Part shown: positions 13,758 to 24,845 of the stretch, in pieces
Position numbering within the stretch: the stretch's first letter is position 1
Layout: every line of letters starts with the position of its first letter
Assembly: GCA_032871835.1 (NCBI GenBank)
Contig: CM065300.1
Location: 2,361,768 to 2,425,767, forward strand
Length of the DNA stretch: 64,000 nucleotides
Source of the DNA: Dipteronia dyeriana
Taxonomy: Eukaryota > Streptophyta > Magnoliopsida > Sapindales > Sapindaceae
Direction of reading: 5' to 3'
Program-made: the position numbers and the translations under genes
Notes under the pieces: model-generated
Seen by the model: only the letters and a program-made list of their open reading frames with translations
Told to the model about the DNA's origin: nothing
Database searches by the model: none

Positions 13758-14530
13758 TCACCTACAACCTACAACTCTTACTATGACAGAGAAACTGATA
13801 ACAACATCATGAATCTCAAAGCAATTAGAAGTTAGTTTTTCATATTATCATTTCTTTCTTTTCACTTTCATTATTAAAAATCACAATTTTCTTTTTCTTT
13901 CAAGATAAATAGACTTTTGGAATCCATAGATATTTATTGGTTGACGTATAATTATTTACATGATTGATACGGATTCATTAAGTTAGGACTTCATTTAAAG
14001 GTTACCGATTCAGTTCATAGTTAAATTAATTAGATAAAATGTTAATTGTAATATATTTTTTATTGAAACCCAATAAGGCCCACTACAAACATGTGAGACG
14101 GAGTCGGTTGAGCTAGCCGATTGGATAAGGTATTGGAATCTCTGACACCTCTTCCATTGATTCGAGAAATCCTTATTTACTCGAAAAATCAGGCTAGACT
14201 ATTGTTTCCTGATTTAACAAGAAACATCAAAGCAGTGTGATTAGCCGAAAAAAAGAAGAAGCTATAAGGCCTACTATATTTTAGCGAGGCCCAATACGGC
14301 CCAATTCGAACATCGATTAAGGCCCAGCACAACATCTCTGGGTAAAAAAAAAAGAAGCTACTCCGGACGGGGGATTTCCCGGTCAAACTCCGTCTCTCTC
14401 TCTAGTCTCTCTCTCTCTCTCTCTCTATATATAAAAGATTACAATCTGTGAAAACTCGAAACGAGTGAAACGACCGGAAACACTGTTTTGTGTGGTCTCT
14501 TTCTCTCCAATTATATCTTATTATTATATA

Positions 14531-15027
14531 GTGTTCAGTAAAAGTGAATTTCAGAAGGTGTACAGAAGTAAGTATTATTTTTTTCAAAGATCTGAAAGAA
14601 AAAGATGCAGAATTCTGCAGAGACAAAGCAGAAGAGTTGTTCAGATAAGAACAATTTATCTTGGCAGTCGCTACAATTGCAGTAGCATCCTTGAAGATTC
14701 CCGACCTTGGTCTGATAAGCTACGCACATGCATACGAACTCCACATGGATGTCAAGAAGACCAATAAAAACTATTATGCTATTCTTGGCATCCAAGATCA
14801 CCGTGCCCTAATCGACACCATCAAGAAAAACTACAAAGAAAGGGTTTTGATGTTACATCCTGATAAATGTTCTTCCATTGCAGCCGTACCAAGTTCATCA
14901 ATGAAGCCTGGGCGATTATTTCAGATCCAGCAAAAAGGAAGGCCTACGATCTTGCAAAGGGTTGCCGCAGATCTGGGTATATCGAAGAAAGAGATATTGG
15001 GGATTTTTTTTTGGAATTGAAAAATTG
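14531..15027 (+). pseudogene. DnaJ (J-domain) protein relic, copy A
   Basis: The frame encodes YYAILGIQDHR..., then YKERVLMLHPDKCSS, which is a J-domain core with the HPD motif. It is preceded by AEELFR and EQFILAVATIAVASL, resembling the N-terminal part of plant J proteins with a DUF3444-type layout. EAWAIISDPAKRKAYDLAKG follows in another frame. Lesions: the start codon position is GTG where copy B has ATG, there is an in-frame TAA after AEELFR, and a frameshift follows DKCSSIAA. A CT-rich leader and a TATATATAAAAG string lie upstream at 14393-14438, as expected of a former promoter. The gene would have been short (about 150 aa), itself perhaps a truncated or retroposed copy. Confidence 0.75.
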
Positions 15028-15654
15028 AATTTTGAATGTCTTGGTGACTCTCGTTAATTTGTTTGAGTGGATTCGTTATCCGTCCGTTAAGCTCCGTTCC
15101 TGTCCAGGTCATAATGTGTCCATCCTGTATTCCAGTTGAGAATTGTTTTATTTATCGGTTTTGGATTCAATGAAATATTTTAATCTATGTAGATCTCCTT
15201 ATCACCTCCTTTAATTGTGACTTGTGAGGTTAATTGGTTCTGATGTCCCATGATTATTTTTATTTTTATTTTTTAAAATGATTAAAATCTTAAAAGGTGG
15301 TGATCAAAATATAAATTATAATTTCATTTCTTATATACCAAAAGCTCTTACTTTCGGAGCATAACTTACAATAATCACATTACAATTTTATTAGATTATT
15401 GATTTTTTCATAATTAACCAATTCCAAATTCCATTCAATTTTGCCATGGCTTGGAATCTCAACAGAATTATAATGTAAAAAATTATATTAAAAAAGGAAG
15501 TTAAACTGGATTGCACAAATTATCAAAACCATGAAATTTCACATTTCTACTTTAAAAATCTGAAAAAAAAAAAAAAAATCATTAAGGTGGGTATAAGTAT
15601 ATAACAAGTTGGCAGATAGGGTTCTTAACTTCTTGTACCAACTATTATACAAAT

Positions 15655-16078
15655 TTGTAGCAAGTGTAAATTTACAATTTTATTATTTTTATACTTTTAG
15701 TGCAAATTTGTAATTTTAATATTTTTGTACTTTAGTGAAAATCTGTAAGGGCAAATTTGTAGTTTTCGTAGTTTTGTATGTTTAGGACAAATTTAAAAGG
15801 GTAAATTTGTAATTTTATAATTTTTGTACTTTTAATACAAATTTGTAATTTTAATATTTATGTACTCTTAGGGTAAATTTGTAATTTTAGTAGATGTCGA
15901 CTCTTTGGGTAAATATGAAAGGGTAAATTTGTAAATTTAATGATTTTATACTTTTAGAGCAAATATGTAATTTTAATATGTTTTTGTACTTTTAATGTTA
16001 ATTTGTAATTTTAATATTTATGTACTTTTAGGGTAAATATGTAATTTTAATATGTTTTTGTACTTTTAGGGTTAGGGC
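15655..16078 (+). repeat. Degenerate tandem repeat tract
   Basis: There are repeated variants of GTAAATTTGTAATTTTAAT followed by ATTTTTGTACTTTTAGGG, with a unit of about 35-40 bases. The tract resumes at 17245-17345 beyond the MITE. Copy B has only the flanking units, so most of the tract and the following 400 bases are specific to copy A. Confidence 0.6.
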
Positions 16079-16493
16079 TAGCCGGCTAGGGTTATATATA
16101 TTTGTACATACATATGTATTTCTTTCTCTCTCTCCCGCTCCGTCCCTCCCATTCTCCTATCAACTCATCTAATCCCTGCGCACTGCCCATACTCTCTGAT
16201 CCATCTTATTTTTTTAACACCTGTTTTGCTTACAGGTATGATTTTGTTTGATTATTTGTTAATCTGTTTTTAAACTGTTTTTTCACACTCTATCCATGTT
16301 AATTTTTTAACAGAAGAGAAGATTATGTTTGTTTATTTGTTAATCGGGTTTTTAATTGTCTTCCTCACTCAAATCGTTCTTACTCTTTTAACAGAAGAAG
16401 AGGAGATCTTAGATCTGATTGGTGATGTGAAGATCTGGTTTGATTCCTTAGTATTCTACTTCACGGGGCAGGGCCATTATTTTTATACTTTTA

Positions 16494-17240
16494 CGATGCG
16501 TTTGGTTCGCGATATTGGATTGGATAAGATATGATTTTACTATTTTTATGAGATTGTATGGGATGAGATTGGATTGGATTAAACTAAATTAATACTGAGA
16601 TACGTTTGGTGCAATAAAATAATAATGTCTCTTGCTTTTATAACGTAGGATTGGATAAAAATTAAATGTATTTTTTTGGTGGGAGGCAAATATAAAATTA
16701 TATTAAAAAAATAAAATAATTTTAATAAATTCAAAGAAAAAAAATAAAATTATTTTAAATTAAATTTGGTTAAAAATTTATGAAATTATTATTTTGAATA
16801 AAATATATTATTTTAAAAATAAATAAAATTAATTTAAAATAAAATAACATTAAGTTTTAATTAAAAAATGTTTTTACAAAATGTTTTAATAAAAATAACA
16901 TATATTAATTTAATTTTAAATCAGATTGAATAAATTTAATATTATAAATATGAATAATATATTTTTTTTTAAAAAAAATAAAGAATAAAAGTACGAGATT
17001 AAAATAGTTCCAACCAAAAAAATAAAAAAGAAAAGTTTTGTAAAAAAAAAAACTGAAAAAAACAATAAATTAAAAGAGAAATTAAAAAGAAAAAAAAATA
17101 GAAGAGTTGGGACTAAATAATCCAACTTCAATAGGATAACATATGAGTCTCACCAAAAAGAAAGGTTTATATATAAGCCCACCATGCATTAAGACTATTA
17201 ATAGTCTAATCCTGTCCAATTCTGTGTAACAAATACAGCC
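16494..17240. mobile_element. Tourist-like MITE in copy A, 747 bp
   Basis: The left end CGATGCGTTTGGTTCGC matches, with changes, the inverted right end (GGCTGTATTTGTTACAC). Subterminal ATTGGATTGGATAAG and the inverted ATTGGACAGGATTAG also pair. TTA flanks both ends. The interior is A/T-rich with no transposase. A copy sits at the equivalent place in copy B, so the insertion predates the duplication. Confidence 0.65.
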
Positions 17241-17345
17241 TTAGTTCATATTTGTAATTTTAATATTTTTGTACTTATAGGATAAATTTGTAATTTTAAT
17301 ATTTTTGTACTTTAGTGAAAATCTTTAAGGGTAAATTTGTAGTAA

Positions 17346-18162
17346 GGGCAAAAGGTTTGGCATGCAGGACAGCAAGTCAGGTGACACCCCTATCTCTAAT
17401 GGAGACAAGTTCAGTCTCAATTAGTACCCTAAAAGTAACCTTGAAGTTAAGGAAATGTAGAAGATTCCCTATGCATCAGTTGTATGGAGTCTACTGTATG
17501 CTCAGGTGTGTACGCGTCCAGATATTGCGTACATTGTTGATATGTTAGACAAATATTTAAGTAACCCTGTGATAGGCCATTGGATAGCAGCCAAGTGGGA
17601 TATGAGGTGTTTGAAGAAAAAACAAAAGATTATATACTCATATATAAGATATCGAATCAATTGGAGATCATAGAGTATTCCGACTCTGATTTTGATGGAT
17701 GCCAAGACAGTAGGAGATTCACATCAGGCTACATATACATGTTGGCTGGTGGAGATATTTCTTGGAAGAGTGTCAAACAGACACTCATAGCTTATTCCAC
17801 CATGGCAGCAGAGTTTGTAACATGCTATGAGGCATCCAACCATGGAATATAGCTGTGGAATTTTGTCATAGGGCTGTGCATTATGGAGGGTGTTAAAAGA
17901 CCACTCAGACTATATTGTGACAATAAGTCAGCATTGCTATATTCTAACAACAATAGGAGCTCATATAGGTCAAAGCATAATGACATTAAGTTCTTAGTTG
18001 TGAGGGAGATAGTGTAGAGTGTGGACATGTATCCATAGAGTACATAGAGACAAACTCCATGGCGGATCTGCTTACAAAGGGATTACCACCCAAGGTCTTT
18101 CATGAGTACACTGCTTATATGGGTGTTATTTTGTGTGAGGATATCACGTTATAGTGGGAGTT
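17346..18162 (+). pseudogene. Ty1/copia RNase H fragment, copy A
   Basis: Broken frames encode copia RNase H landmarks: YSDSDFDGCQDSRRFTSGYI, GGDISWKSVKQT, TMAAEFVTCYEASN, then, after a stop, LYCDNKSALLYSNN and SKHNDIKFLVVREI. The terminal part (DLLTKGLPPKVFHE-like) is shifted. GTGGGAGTT at about 18154 looks like the polypurine tract. Upstream polymerase domains are absent. Confidence 0.8.
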
Positions 18163-18260
18163 TGTATAATTTTGTATTTTATTGCTCTATATTTGATTTT
18201 GGATATACTTATGCATTTATGTATTTGAATATTTTCTGATCAGAAATAAAGTATTCAGTT

Positions 18261-19116
18261 TGTCGTATGTGAATTTCACCAAGCATACACGTCATCAACA
18301 AGAGGGAGAAAGTTGCCAGATGGACGCCTAAATAAGCACTTAGGAAACATCCTACGAGGCATCATTAAGGAGAAGAAGCTCGAGTAAACAAGTATCAAGG
18401 CAATACCTACTCGGGATCAGCTAAAACGATTAAACTTACTCGAGGTGAGTAAAAAGACATTTTTCACTCGGGATCATGAGACGTCATTCGGGACCAGCAC
18501 ACTTAACATTATACTCGGGATAAGCAGGACAACCGAGTAAGAAGCCTAGAGAGTAGTCCACAAGTCAAGTCAAAAGGCTCCTTATTAAAGAAGGATTCTA
18601 AAGAAAGAGAATGTTAAGCATAGGGTTCCTCATCCGAGAACACTTCTGATTCTCCAAGAAGTCTACACTCTTATAAGGAAATAAGTCCTAATCGGACTAT
18701 GCTACTAGAGTCGCATTTAATCTCATCACCAACTTCCGACACAAGAAAGAAGACAAATCCATTTCGAACAAGTAACCAAAGTCATGATTAAATGCAAAGA
18801 TCTTGTATTACTTGTACAAAGCAGATTAGGGTTCTATAGACATATAAATAGACCCATAGTCTCGCCAAAAAGAGACACAACAAGCAATAGAAAAAAAAAA
18901 GAGTCAGAGAGATCGAGGGCTTGTAAAAAAATTCCAATTCCTAGTGGATTTTGGCTAGGTGGATCATATAACCACCCGTGGATGTTTCTCCGATCACCAG
19001 AATTTTACCACGTAAGACTTGTGTCGTATTACTTCCTTTTTCTCTCCTCTTTGATTTTTAGCTAAAATCCGATCCTTGTTGGCTTTTCTGACAAAATCCA
19101 GAAACAAACGTCAACA
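18261..19116 (+). repeat. 5' LTR of the gypsy element (856 bp)
   Basis: Direct repeat of 22143-22996, starting TG and ending CA. It contains several ACTCGGGATCA-type repeats, a TATAAATAGACCC box at about 18844 that is likely the LTR promoter TATA, and the putative transcript start region downstream of it. Confidence 0.92.
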
Positions 19117-19135
19117 ATTGGCGCTAGAAGAAGGG
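19117..19135 (+). other. Primer binding site of the gypsy element
   Basis: The sequence ATTGGCGCTAGAAGAAGGG directly follows the CA end of the 5' LTR. The TTGGCGC core is typical of plant gypsy primer binding sites. The matching tRNA was not determined. Confidence 0.65.
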
Positions 19136-19162
19136 CCTGAACCTTCGTCCTTTTTAAAAGCG

Positions 19163-20955
19163 ATGGCAGGAAGCAGAAGTAGTTCAGGGAATGGCCAAAA
19201 ATCACTAGGCAATTTCCATGTTGGCAACACGTCATGAGATCCTGCAGCAAACACAGAAAACCAACCTACACACCTGTCAAGGATCCAGCAAGTTCCTCTA
19301 ACAAACAGAGATCTGACGCTACATTTCTAAGAGGCATTGCAACAATTGCTGACAGACGCAACAAGGGAAGGGGTTGATCTACTGGCTGCAGAAGCACAGA
19401 CTCCCAATCTTCCACCCGCAAGGCTCTGTTCGGTGGTGGTTGGGCCATGAATAATTACGCCAGAAATCAGAAAGAACTCTTCCCCAATCAACCCGGCTGG
19501 ACAAGAAACACCTGAAGAGGAACAACCTCACCAAATGCTGGACCACAATCAAACAGTACGTGTCAGACATCGTAAATACGACTGGCACAGAGGTCGGTCA
19601 TCATCAGAAGACAGTGATCAACACCATCGCAAACGTCATCATGGAGTCACATGAGAGGCCCGGCATCAGAGTGAAGAATCTGAGAAAAGAATGACGATAA
19701 CCCAGCAATTTAACCGTCGGGGAAATATAGATGTTACAATCAAGAGCCTAACTCGAGAAGTCGAGAATAACAAGCGTCGGATGGAAGCGTTGGTCAGACG
19801 TTATGGCTATAACGATCTATCCGACGATGACTTTGACAGTCTATTCACCTGGGAAATTTTACAGACCCCTTTCCCATAAAGATTCATGATGCCACATGTG
19901 GAGCAATTCAAAAAAGATACAGATCCAAAGGAGCACGTTAGACGCTATAAAAGTGTCATGGCTCAGTATGCCCGCAGTGACCCCCTATTGTGTCTCAACT
20001 TTCCGTAAACACTAGGAGACACAGGGTCAAGATGGTTCGAGACTACCCCCGGCGAGCATCGAAAATTTCAGCGAACTGAGCAGGAGCTTCTCAAGGCAAA
20101 TTCTGAGCAATGTTCATAGGAAAAAGTCGGTGGCCTATGTAACACCCAATGTCTTTCAGGTCCAATTGAAAGGCCCAATTTCAAAAAAAGAAAAAAAAAA
20201 GAAAAAAAAAGGGATAAGCGTGAAGCAAGAAAGGCATCAGGTGAGTAAGCCGAGTCATTAAAAAAGTACTTAGACCGGTTCGGTCAAGCAGTATCAGAAA
20301 TTGGCAGTGCTAACGATGAAGCAATTATTGCTGCCTTCACCAATAATTTGCAGAATGGATCTTCACCAATAACTTGCAGAATGGATGACTATCCTTCGAC
20401 TTGAGAAGAGCACGGCTGACTAGGTATGCTGACATGATGGATATGGCAGAAGGATACGCACTGGCCGAAGAAAAAGAGTTAGCTACAGGGGGGAGCTATA
20501 TGCACGGAGGAAAGCCCGAACAGAAGGATGCTGAAACCAAGGGGCAGAATCAAAAGGGAAAGCTAAAAGGGAACGACAAGGAGAAAAACAAGGATAGGGG
20601 TAATGGGCTTAATACCGAACGGTCCACATAGAAATACCGAGGCAGATATACCAATTACACCCATTTTCGGAAAAAAAAAACAAGAAGAATTTTAGCCATC
20701 CTGAAAGAGAAGAATATGGTGCAAGAACCGCAGCGACAGTCTCAGTTCGCCCGGAGATATACAACCAAGTATTGCAGATTTCTCAAGAAAACCGGGCACG
20801 AGACTTCAAAATGTTACCAGCTCAGAGATTACATAGAGACTCTTATTCGGGAAGGGCATCTACGGGATATAATCTTGAAAAAAGATGAGAAATCAAAAGC
20901 TAAGAAGGAAGTTAAAGTTGATCACTCTGGACGAAATCAAAAGGCCAGTCCCTAA
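19163..20955 (+). pseudogene. gag remnant of the gypsy element
   Basis: Starts at MAGSRSSSGNG and is broken by several stops. Recognisable pieces include FMMPHVEQFKKDTDPKEHVR, a capsid-type segment, then SLKKYLDRFGQAV and a zinc-knuckle-like YCRFLKKTGHETSKCYQL in which the expected second ligand is missing. An A/G-rich insert near 20185 (AAAAAAGAAAA) adds to the decay. Confidence 0.75.
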
Positions 20956-21093
20956 ACCAATCAAGTAATACATACAATTTTTGGAGGACCCGCTACTGGG
21001 AAAAGCAACCGAGAACGAACTCATGAAATCAGAGAAGCCATAGAAGCAAGGAATAACTTTGGCGTCAACTCGGTTGAACCAGACCCGAAAAAG

Positions 21094-21576
21094 GTGAAGG
21101 AAGGATGGGACCCGATAGTCTTTACAGAGGAAGATTCCCATGGCATTGATGTTCGGCCTAATGACGTTTTGGTTATAAGTGCCCGGATTGGCCATCGGAA
21201 AGTCCGGAGAATTCTAATAGATAATGGGAGTTCGGCAGACATCCTAAGTGTGGCCGTATATGACAAGCTAAGACTAGAACGAAAAGATTTACATCCTTTT
21301 CATATTGGAGGGATAGAGGTCAGGTCACTCGGGACGGTAAAACTACCCGTAAATATTGAAACAGCGTCATGCCAGAGGACTGTTCTGCTCGAATTCGTGG
21401 TAGTTGACTTGGACAATTGGCCGTATAATGCATTATTGGGTTGGCCATTCCTGAATAAAACAAGGGCCATGACGGCCACTTATGCATTAATGATCAAGTT
21501 CCCAACAGAACAAGGGGTTGAGATAGTCAAGGGATCCCAAGAGATGGCCCAACAATCTTCGAACACAGGAAACTAA
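21094..21576 (+). pseudogene. Retroviral-type aspartic protease domain of the gypsy element
   Basis: An open stretch of 160 codons carries the protease core RRILIDNGSSADILSV (active-site D-N-G-S where the family usually has D-[ST]-G or D-N-G-S in Tat elements) and NALLGWPFLNKTRAM. It ends at a stop before any reverse transcriptase. It probably continues in frame from the gag region upstream. Confidence 0.8.
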
Positions 21577-22129
21577 CTAATAATCCCCACGATTTAGAGC
21601 ATCAAGAGCTATATTACAAAGACGAAGGCAAGATGAAGGCTCCATCGAAACTAACCTTAAAAAGAATGTAATATTGGAGCAAAAAACCCTTGATGAAGAA
21701 AGTGATTTGCAGTGAAATCCGGACTGACAGGAAAATTCTAGTTTTCTCAAATAAGAATAAACTACCACAAATTCGGTGAAGAATTTAAAGGGGTGGTGAC
21801 ACGAAGCCCTAAGGCCTCGAGGTGGGAAAAACTTATGATGAAGCTTGATGACGTTGGCGGCTTTGGGGAGACGTAAAAATCATTTCTCATAAATGATATC
21901 GAAAACGAAAAGACTAGGGACACGTGTCAAAACAGGAACTAGCCCTCGACCGTCAGAACTTCAAAACGTCGCCACCATTTAAGATCTCGCGTAATGAAGC
22001 GAAGCGAATCGAAATTACAGGGTCACCATTAAGACACACCATTATGACAAGACGGCTATTCTGACACGAGTAAAAATTGAGATGATTAAAATACTCTTGC
22101 CCGAAATGAAATTTACTAGGTAAAAATAT

Positions 22130-22142
22130 TTTAAGGGGGTAT
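22130..22142 (+). other. Polypurine tract of the gypsy element
   Basis: TTTTAAGGGGGTAT lies immediately before the TG of the right LTR, where plus-strand priming is expected. Confidence 0.7.
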
Positions 22143-22996
22143 TGTCGTATGTGAATTTCACCAAGCATACACGTCATCAACAAGAGGGAGAAAGTTGCCA
22201 GATGGACGCCTAAATAAGCACTTAGGAAACATCCTACGAGACATCATTAAGGAGAAGAAGCCCGAGTAAACAAGTATCAAGGCAAGACCTACTCGGGATC
22301 AACTAAAACGATTAAACTTACTCGAGGTGAGTAAAAAGACATTTTTCACTCGGGATCATGAGACATCATTCGGGATCAGCACACTTAACATTATACTCGG
22401 GATAAGCAGGACAACCGAGTAAGAAGCCTATAGAGTAGTCCACAAGTCAAGTCAAAAGGCTCCTTATTAAAGAAGGATTCTAAAGAAAGAGAATGTTAAG
22501 CATAGGGTTTCTCCTCCGAGAACACTTCTGATCTCCAAGAAGTCTACACTCTTATAAGGAAATAAGTCCTAATCGGACTATGCTACTAGAGTCTCATTTA
22601 ATCTCATCACCAGCTTCCAAAACAGGAAAGAAGACAAATCTATTTCGAACAAGTAACCAAAGTCACGATTAAATGCAAAGATCTTGTATTACTTATACAA
22701 AGCAGATTAGGGTTCTATAGACATATAAATAGACCCATAGTCTCGCCAAAAAGAGACACAACAAGCAATAGAAAAAAAAAGAGTAAGAGAGATCGAGGGC
22801 TTGTAAAAAATTTCCAATTCATAGTGGATTTTGGCTAGGTGGATCATATAACCACCCGTGGATGTTTCTCCGATCACCGGAGTTTTACCACGTAAAACTT
22901 GTGTCGTATTACTTCCTTTTTCTCTCCTCTTTGATTTTTAACTAAAATCCGATTCTTGTTGGCTTTTCTAACAAAATCCAGAAACAAACGTCAACA
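22143..22996 (+). repeat. 3' LTR of the gypsy element (854 bp)
   Basis: Collinear with 18261-19116. The differences are mostly single substitutions plus a few one-base indels, for example in the A-run near 22780. Confidence 0.92.
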
Positions 22997-23902
22997 CAGT
23001 TAATTACACTCTGTTACATTGTGTTAAGTTTTGATTTCACTAAGGAATAAAGTAAGACCAGTTGGAATAGACATGTATAGATCACATTAATTTCTATGCT
23101 ACGCATCCATGATTGATCTATGTCATTTGGTTATGTTGGTATGACCATTGATGAGTTTAGTCACGCTAAATGTGACGAAAACCGCTTTGATCCTACGTCG
23201 GCATAATCAATTGACGAGATTTTTCGGATATACCATAAAATTATGATAGTAAAATTTTGGAGCTCATAAAATCATACACGGTTGTAAAGTTACATATGTG
23301 GTCCAGTGGGATATTATTGAAAAATTCCATCATATGAGGCCACACATGTGAATATTAAATGTGTTGTGCTATCTTTTGGTTAAACCTAAATTAAAGTGAT
23401 ATAATTAAGATTTAAAGTATTAAGGTTTAAGGGTATAATTGTCATGGAATTAATGTGTAGATACCAGAGTGTTATTTCTAATTTGTTGAGGGACCGAATT
23501 AGAAATAGCCAACATATAATAATTTGATTATTATATATATTTAGTGTTATGGTCCCCAAATTACACGATGTTTTGTTTTGTCTGTATCCCCGTCAACGGA
23601 GCAAAATAGAACTGTATGGTTCAAGAAAGGTCGTGTTAATTTGGAAAATCACAACTCGTCCACCAACCTCCGGTAATGGATTCAGGTACGCTTCCGCTGT
23701 CGATTTTTCTACTTTTCTCTTGAATTGACATGGGTTAATATTATATGTTTAGGGTTTGATTAAGTATGATATAGAAACATGTTTATGTTAAACATATGGA
23801 TTAATTATGAGCCTATGCATGTTGATTTGTGTTAATTCAAATCCTTACAAATTTCAATCTTAGCTGCTATGGTTTTATAAGACTAATCGTACACAAGAAG
23901 TT

Positions 23903-23904
<2 letters not shown>

Positions 23905-23979
<75 letters not shown>
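23905..23979. repeat. Compound (TA)n(TG)n microsatellite
   Basis: About 18 TA units pass directly into about 19 TG units. The equivalent place in copy A (11969-11988) has only about ten TA units and no TG run, so the locus expanded after the duplication. Confidence 0.95.
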
Positions 23980-23982
<3 letters not shown>

Positions 23983-24053
23983 TACAAATTACATAACAAA
24001 CGAATAAATAGTCATTATCTATAAAGAGTCGTGTTATTTGATCTATGTGCATA

Positions 24054-24409
24054 GGGCCCCGTCATGCAGCTGTTTTTCAGTCTGTTTTCGTTTTTATTTT
24101 TTAAAAACGCGTTCGTTAACCGTTTTTCATTTTATTTTTAAAAAACGAAAAAAAAAAGAAAAAAAAAACAGTGTTAAAGATTTTAAAAACATAAAATACT
24201 TATTTTTTGTTTTTTGTTTTTTGTTTTCCGTTTTTATTTTTAACTTTATTATATATAAAAATATATTTTATTTTTCATCTTGTTTCATTTAGTTCGATTA
24301 TACGTTTCATATGGTTAGGATAATACGAGACAAGATTTTTAAATGACCAAAGTGCCCCTATATATATTCCGGAATAATTTATTTTCAACTAGATCTAAAA
24401 GCATTCATG

Positions 24410-24441
<32 letters not shown>

Positions 24442-24845
24442 CATTATAATTATTATATATATATATTATTATATATAATATTTATATAAATTGTATATTA
24501 TTATTCTATAATATATAAAATATATTAATATATTAATATAATAATATTTTATTATAATATAGGTAATAATATTTAATATATTTACTATATATATATATTG
24601 TAATTAATTATTTATAATTTTAGAGTTTAGTTTTGATTAATTCATTTTTTGATATTTTTTGCTTGAATTGAGTTTTGATGTGTTACTTTTGTTTAATTTA
24701 AAAATTACAATACAAAAATTATATTGGTTCAGTATATGCTACCAGACGTGTTTTCGGAATTCGAAACTGAAACCAAAAACACTATTTTCATTTTTATTTT
24801 TATTTTTGAAAAACAACAACAAAAAAACGTTTACAGGACGAACCC
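24054..24845. mobile_element. MITE-like insertion specific to copy B, 792 bp
   Basis: Copy A reads continuously (GTGCATAAGCAATTTG) across this point. In copy B the insert begins GGGCCCCGTCATGCAG and ends ACAGGACGAACCC. The inverted right end GGGTTCGTCCTG matches the left end imperfectly, and TA is duplicated at the junctions. Subterminal CAGTCTGTTTTCGTTTTTATT and the inverted ...AAAATAAAAATGAAAATAG strings add to the symmetry. The interior is AT-rich with a TA microsatellite at 24415-24440 and no coding capacity. Superfamily uncertain. Confidence 0.65.

Larger units (their letters stand above)
18261..22996 (+). mobile_element. Non-autonomous Ty3/gypsy (Tat-like) LTR retrotransposon, 4736 bp
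   Basis: It is complete in structure: two direct LTRs starting TGTCGTATG and ending GTCAACA, a PBS, gag and protease remains, a polypurine tract, and a 5-bp target duplication CAGTT on both sides (18256-18260 and 22997-23001). No reverse transcriptase, RNase H or integrase is found between the protease and the right LTR, so it would depend on a partner. The LTRs differ at roughly 25-30 positions by eye (about 3 percent), so the insertion is fairly recent. It lies inside the copia LTR of copy A. Confidence 0.92.
18163..23850 (+). repeat. Copia 3' LTR, split by the gypsy insertion
   Basis: The LTR probably starts TGTATAATTTTGTATTTT just after the purine tract. It is interrupted at 18260 and resumes at 22997. 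The second part ends near the point where copy B of the duplication begins, around 23850. The exact right end is not certain because no second copia LTR is present for comparison. Confidence 0.55.
11931..23863 (+). repeat. Segmental tandem duplication, copy A (interrupted by a gypsy element)
   Basis: From about 11931 the sequence runs collinear with the segment starting at about 23864. Shared landmarks in order are a TA-repeat followed by GAATTACA, long AT-rich DNA, the SINE relic, the DnaJ relic, a GTAAATTTGTAATTTTAAT repeat tract, a Tourist-like MITE and a copia RNase H fragment. Copy A keeps the copia 3' end and LTR, and these are split by a Ty3/gypsy insertion of 4736 bp plus a 5-bp duplication. 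The two copies differ by several percent by eye. Confidence 0.85.

Noticed and set aside
16325..16534. 69-codon frame MFVYLLIGFLIV...
   Set aside because: Runs into the Tourist-like MITE and is absent from copy B; hydrophobicity reflects T-richness.
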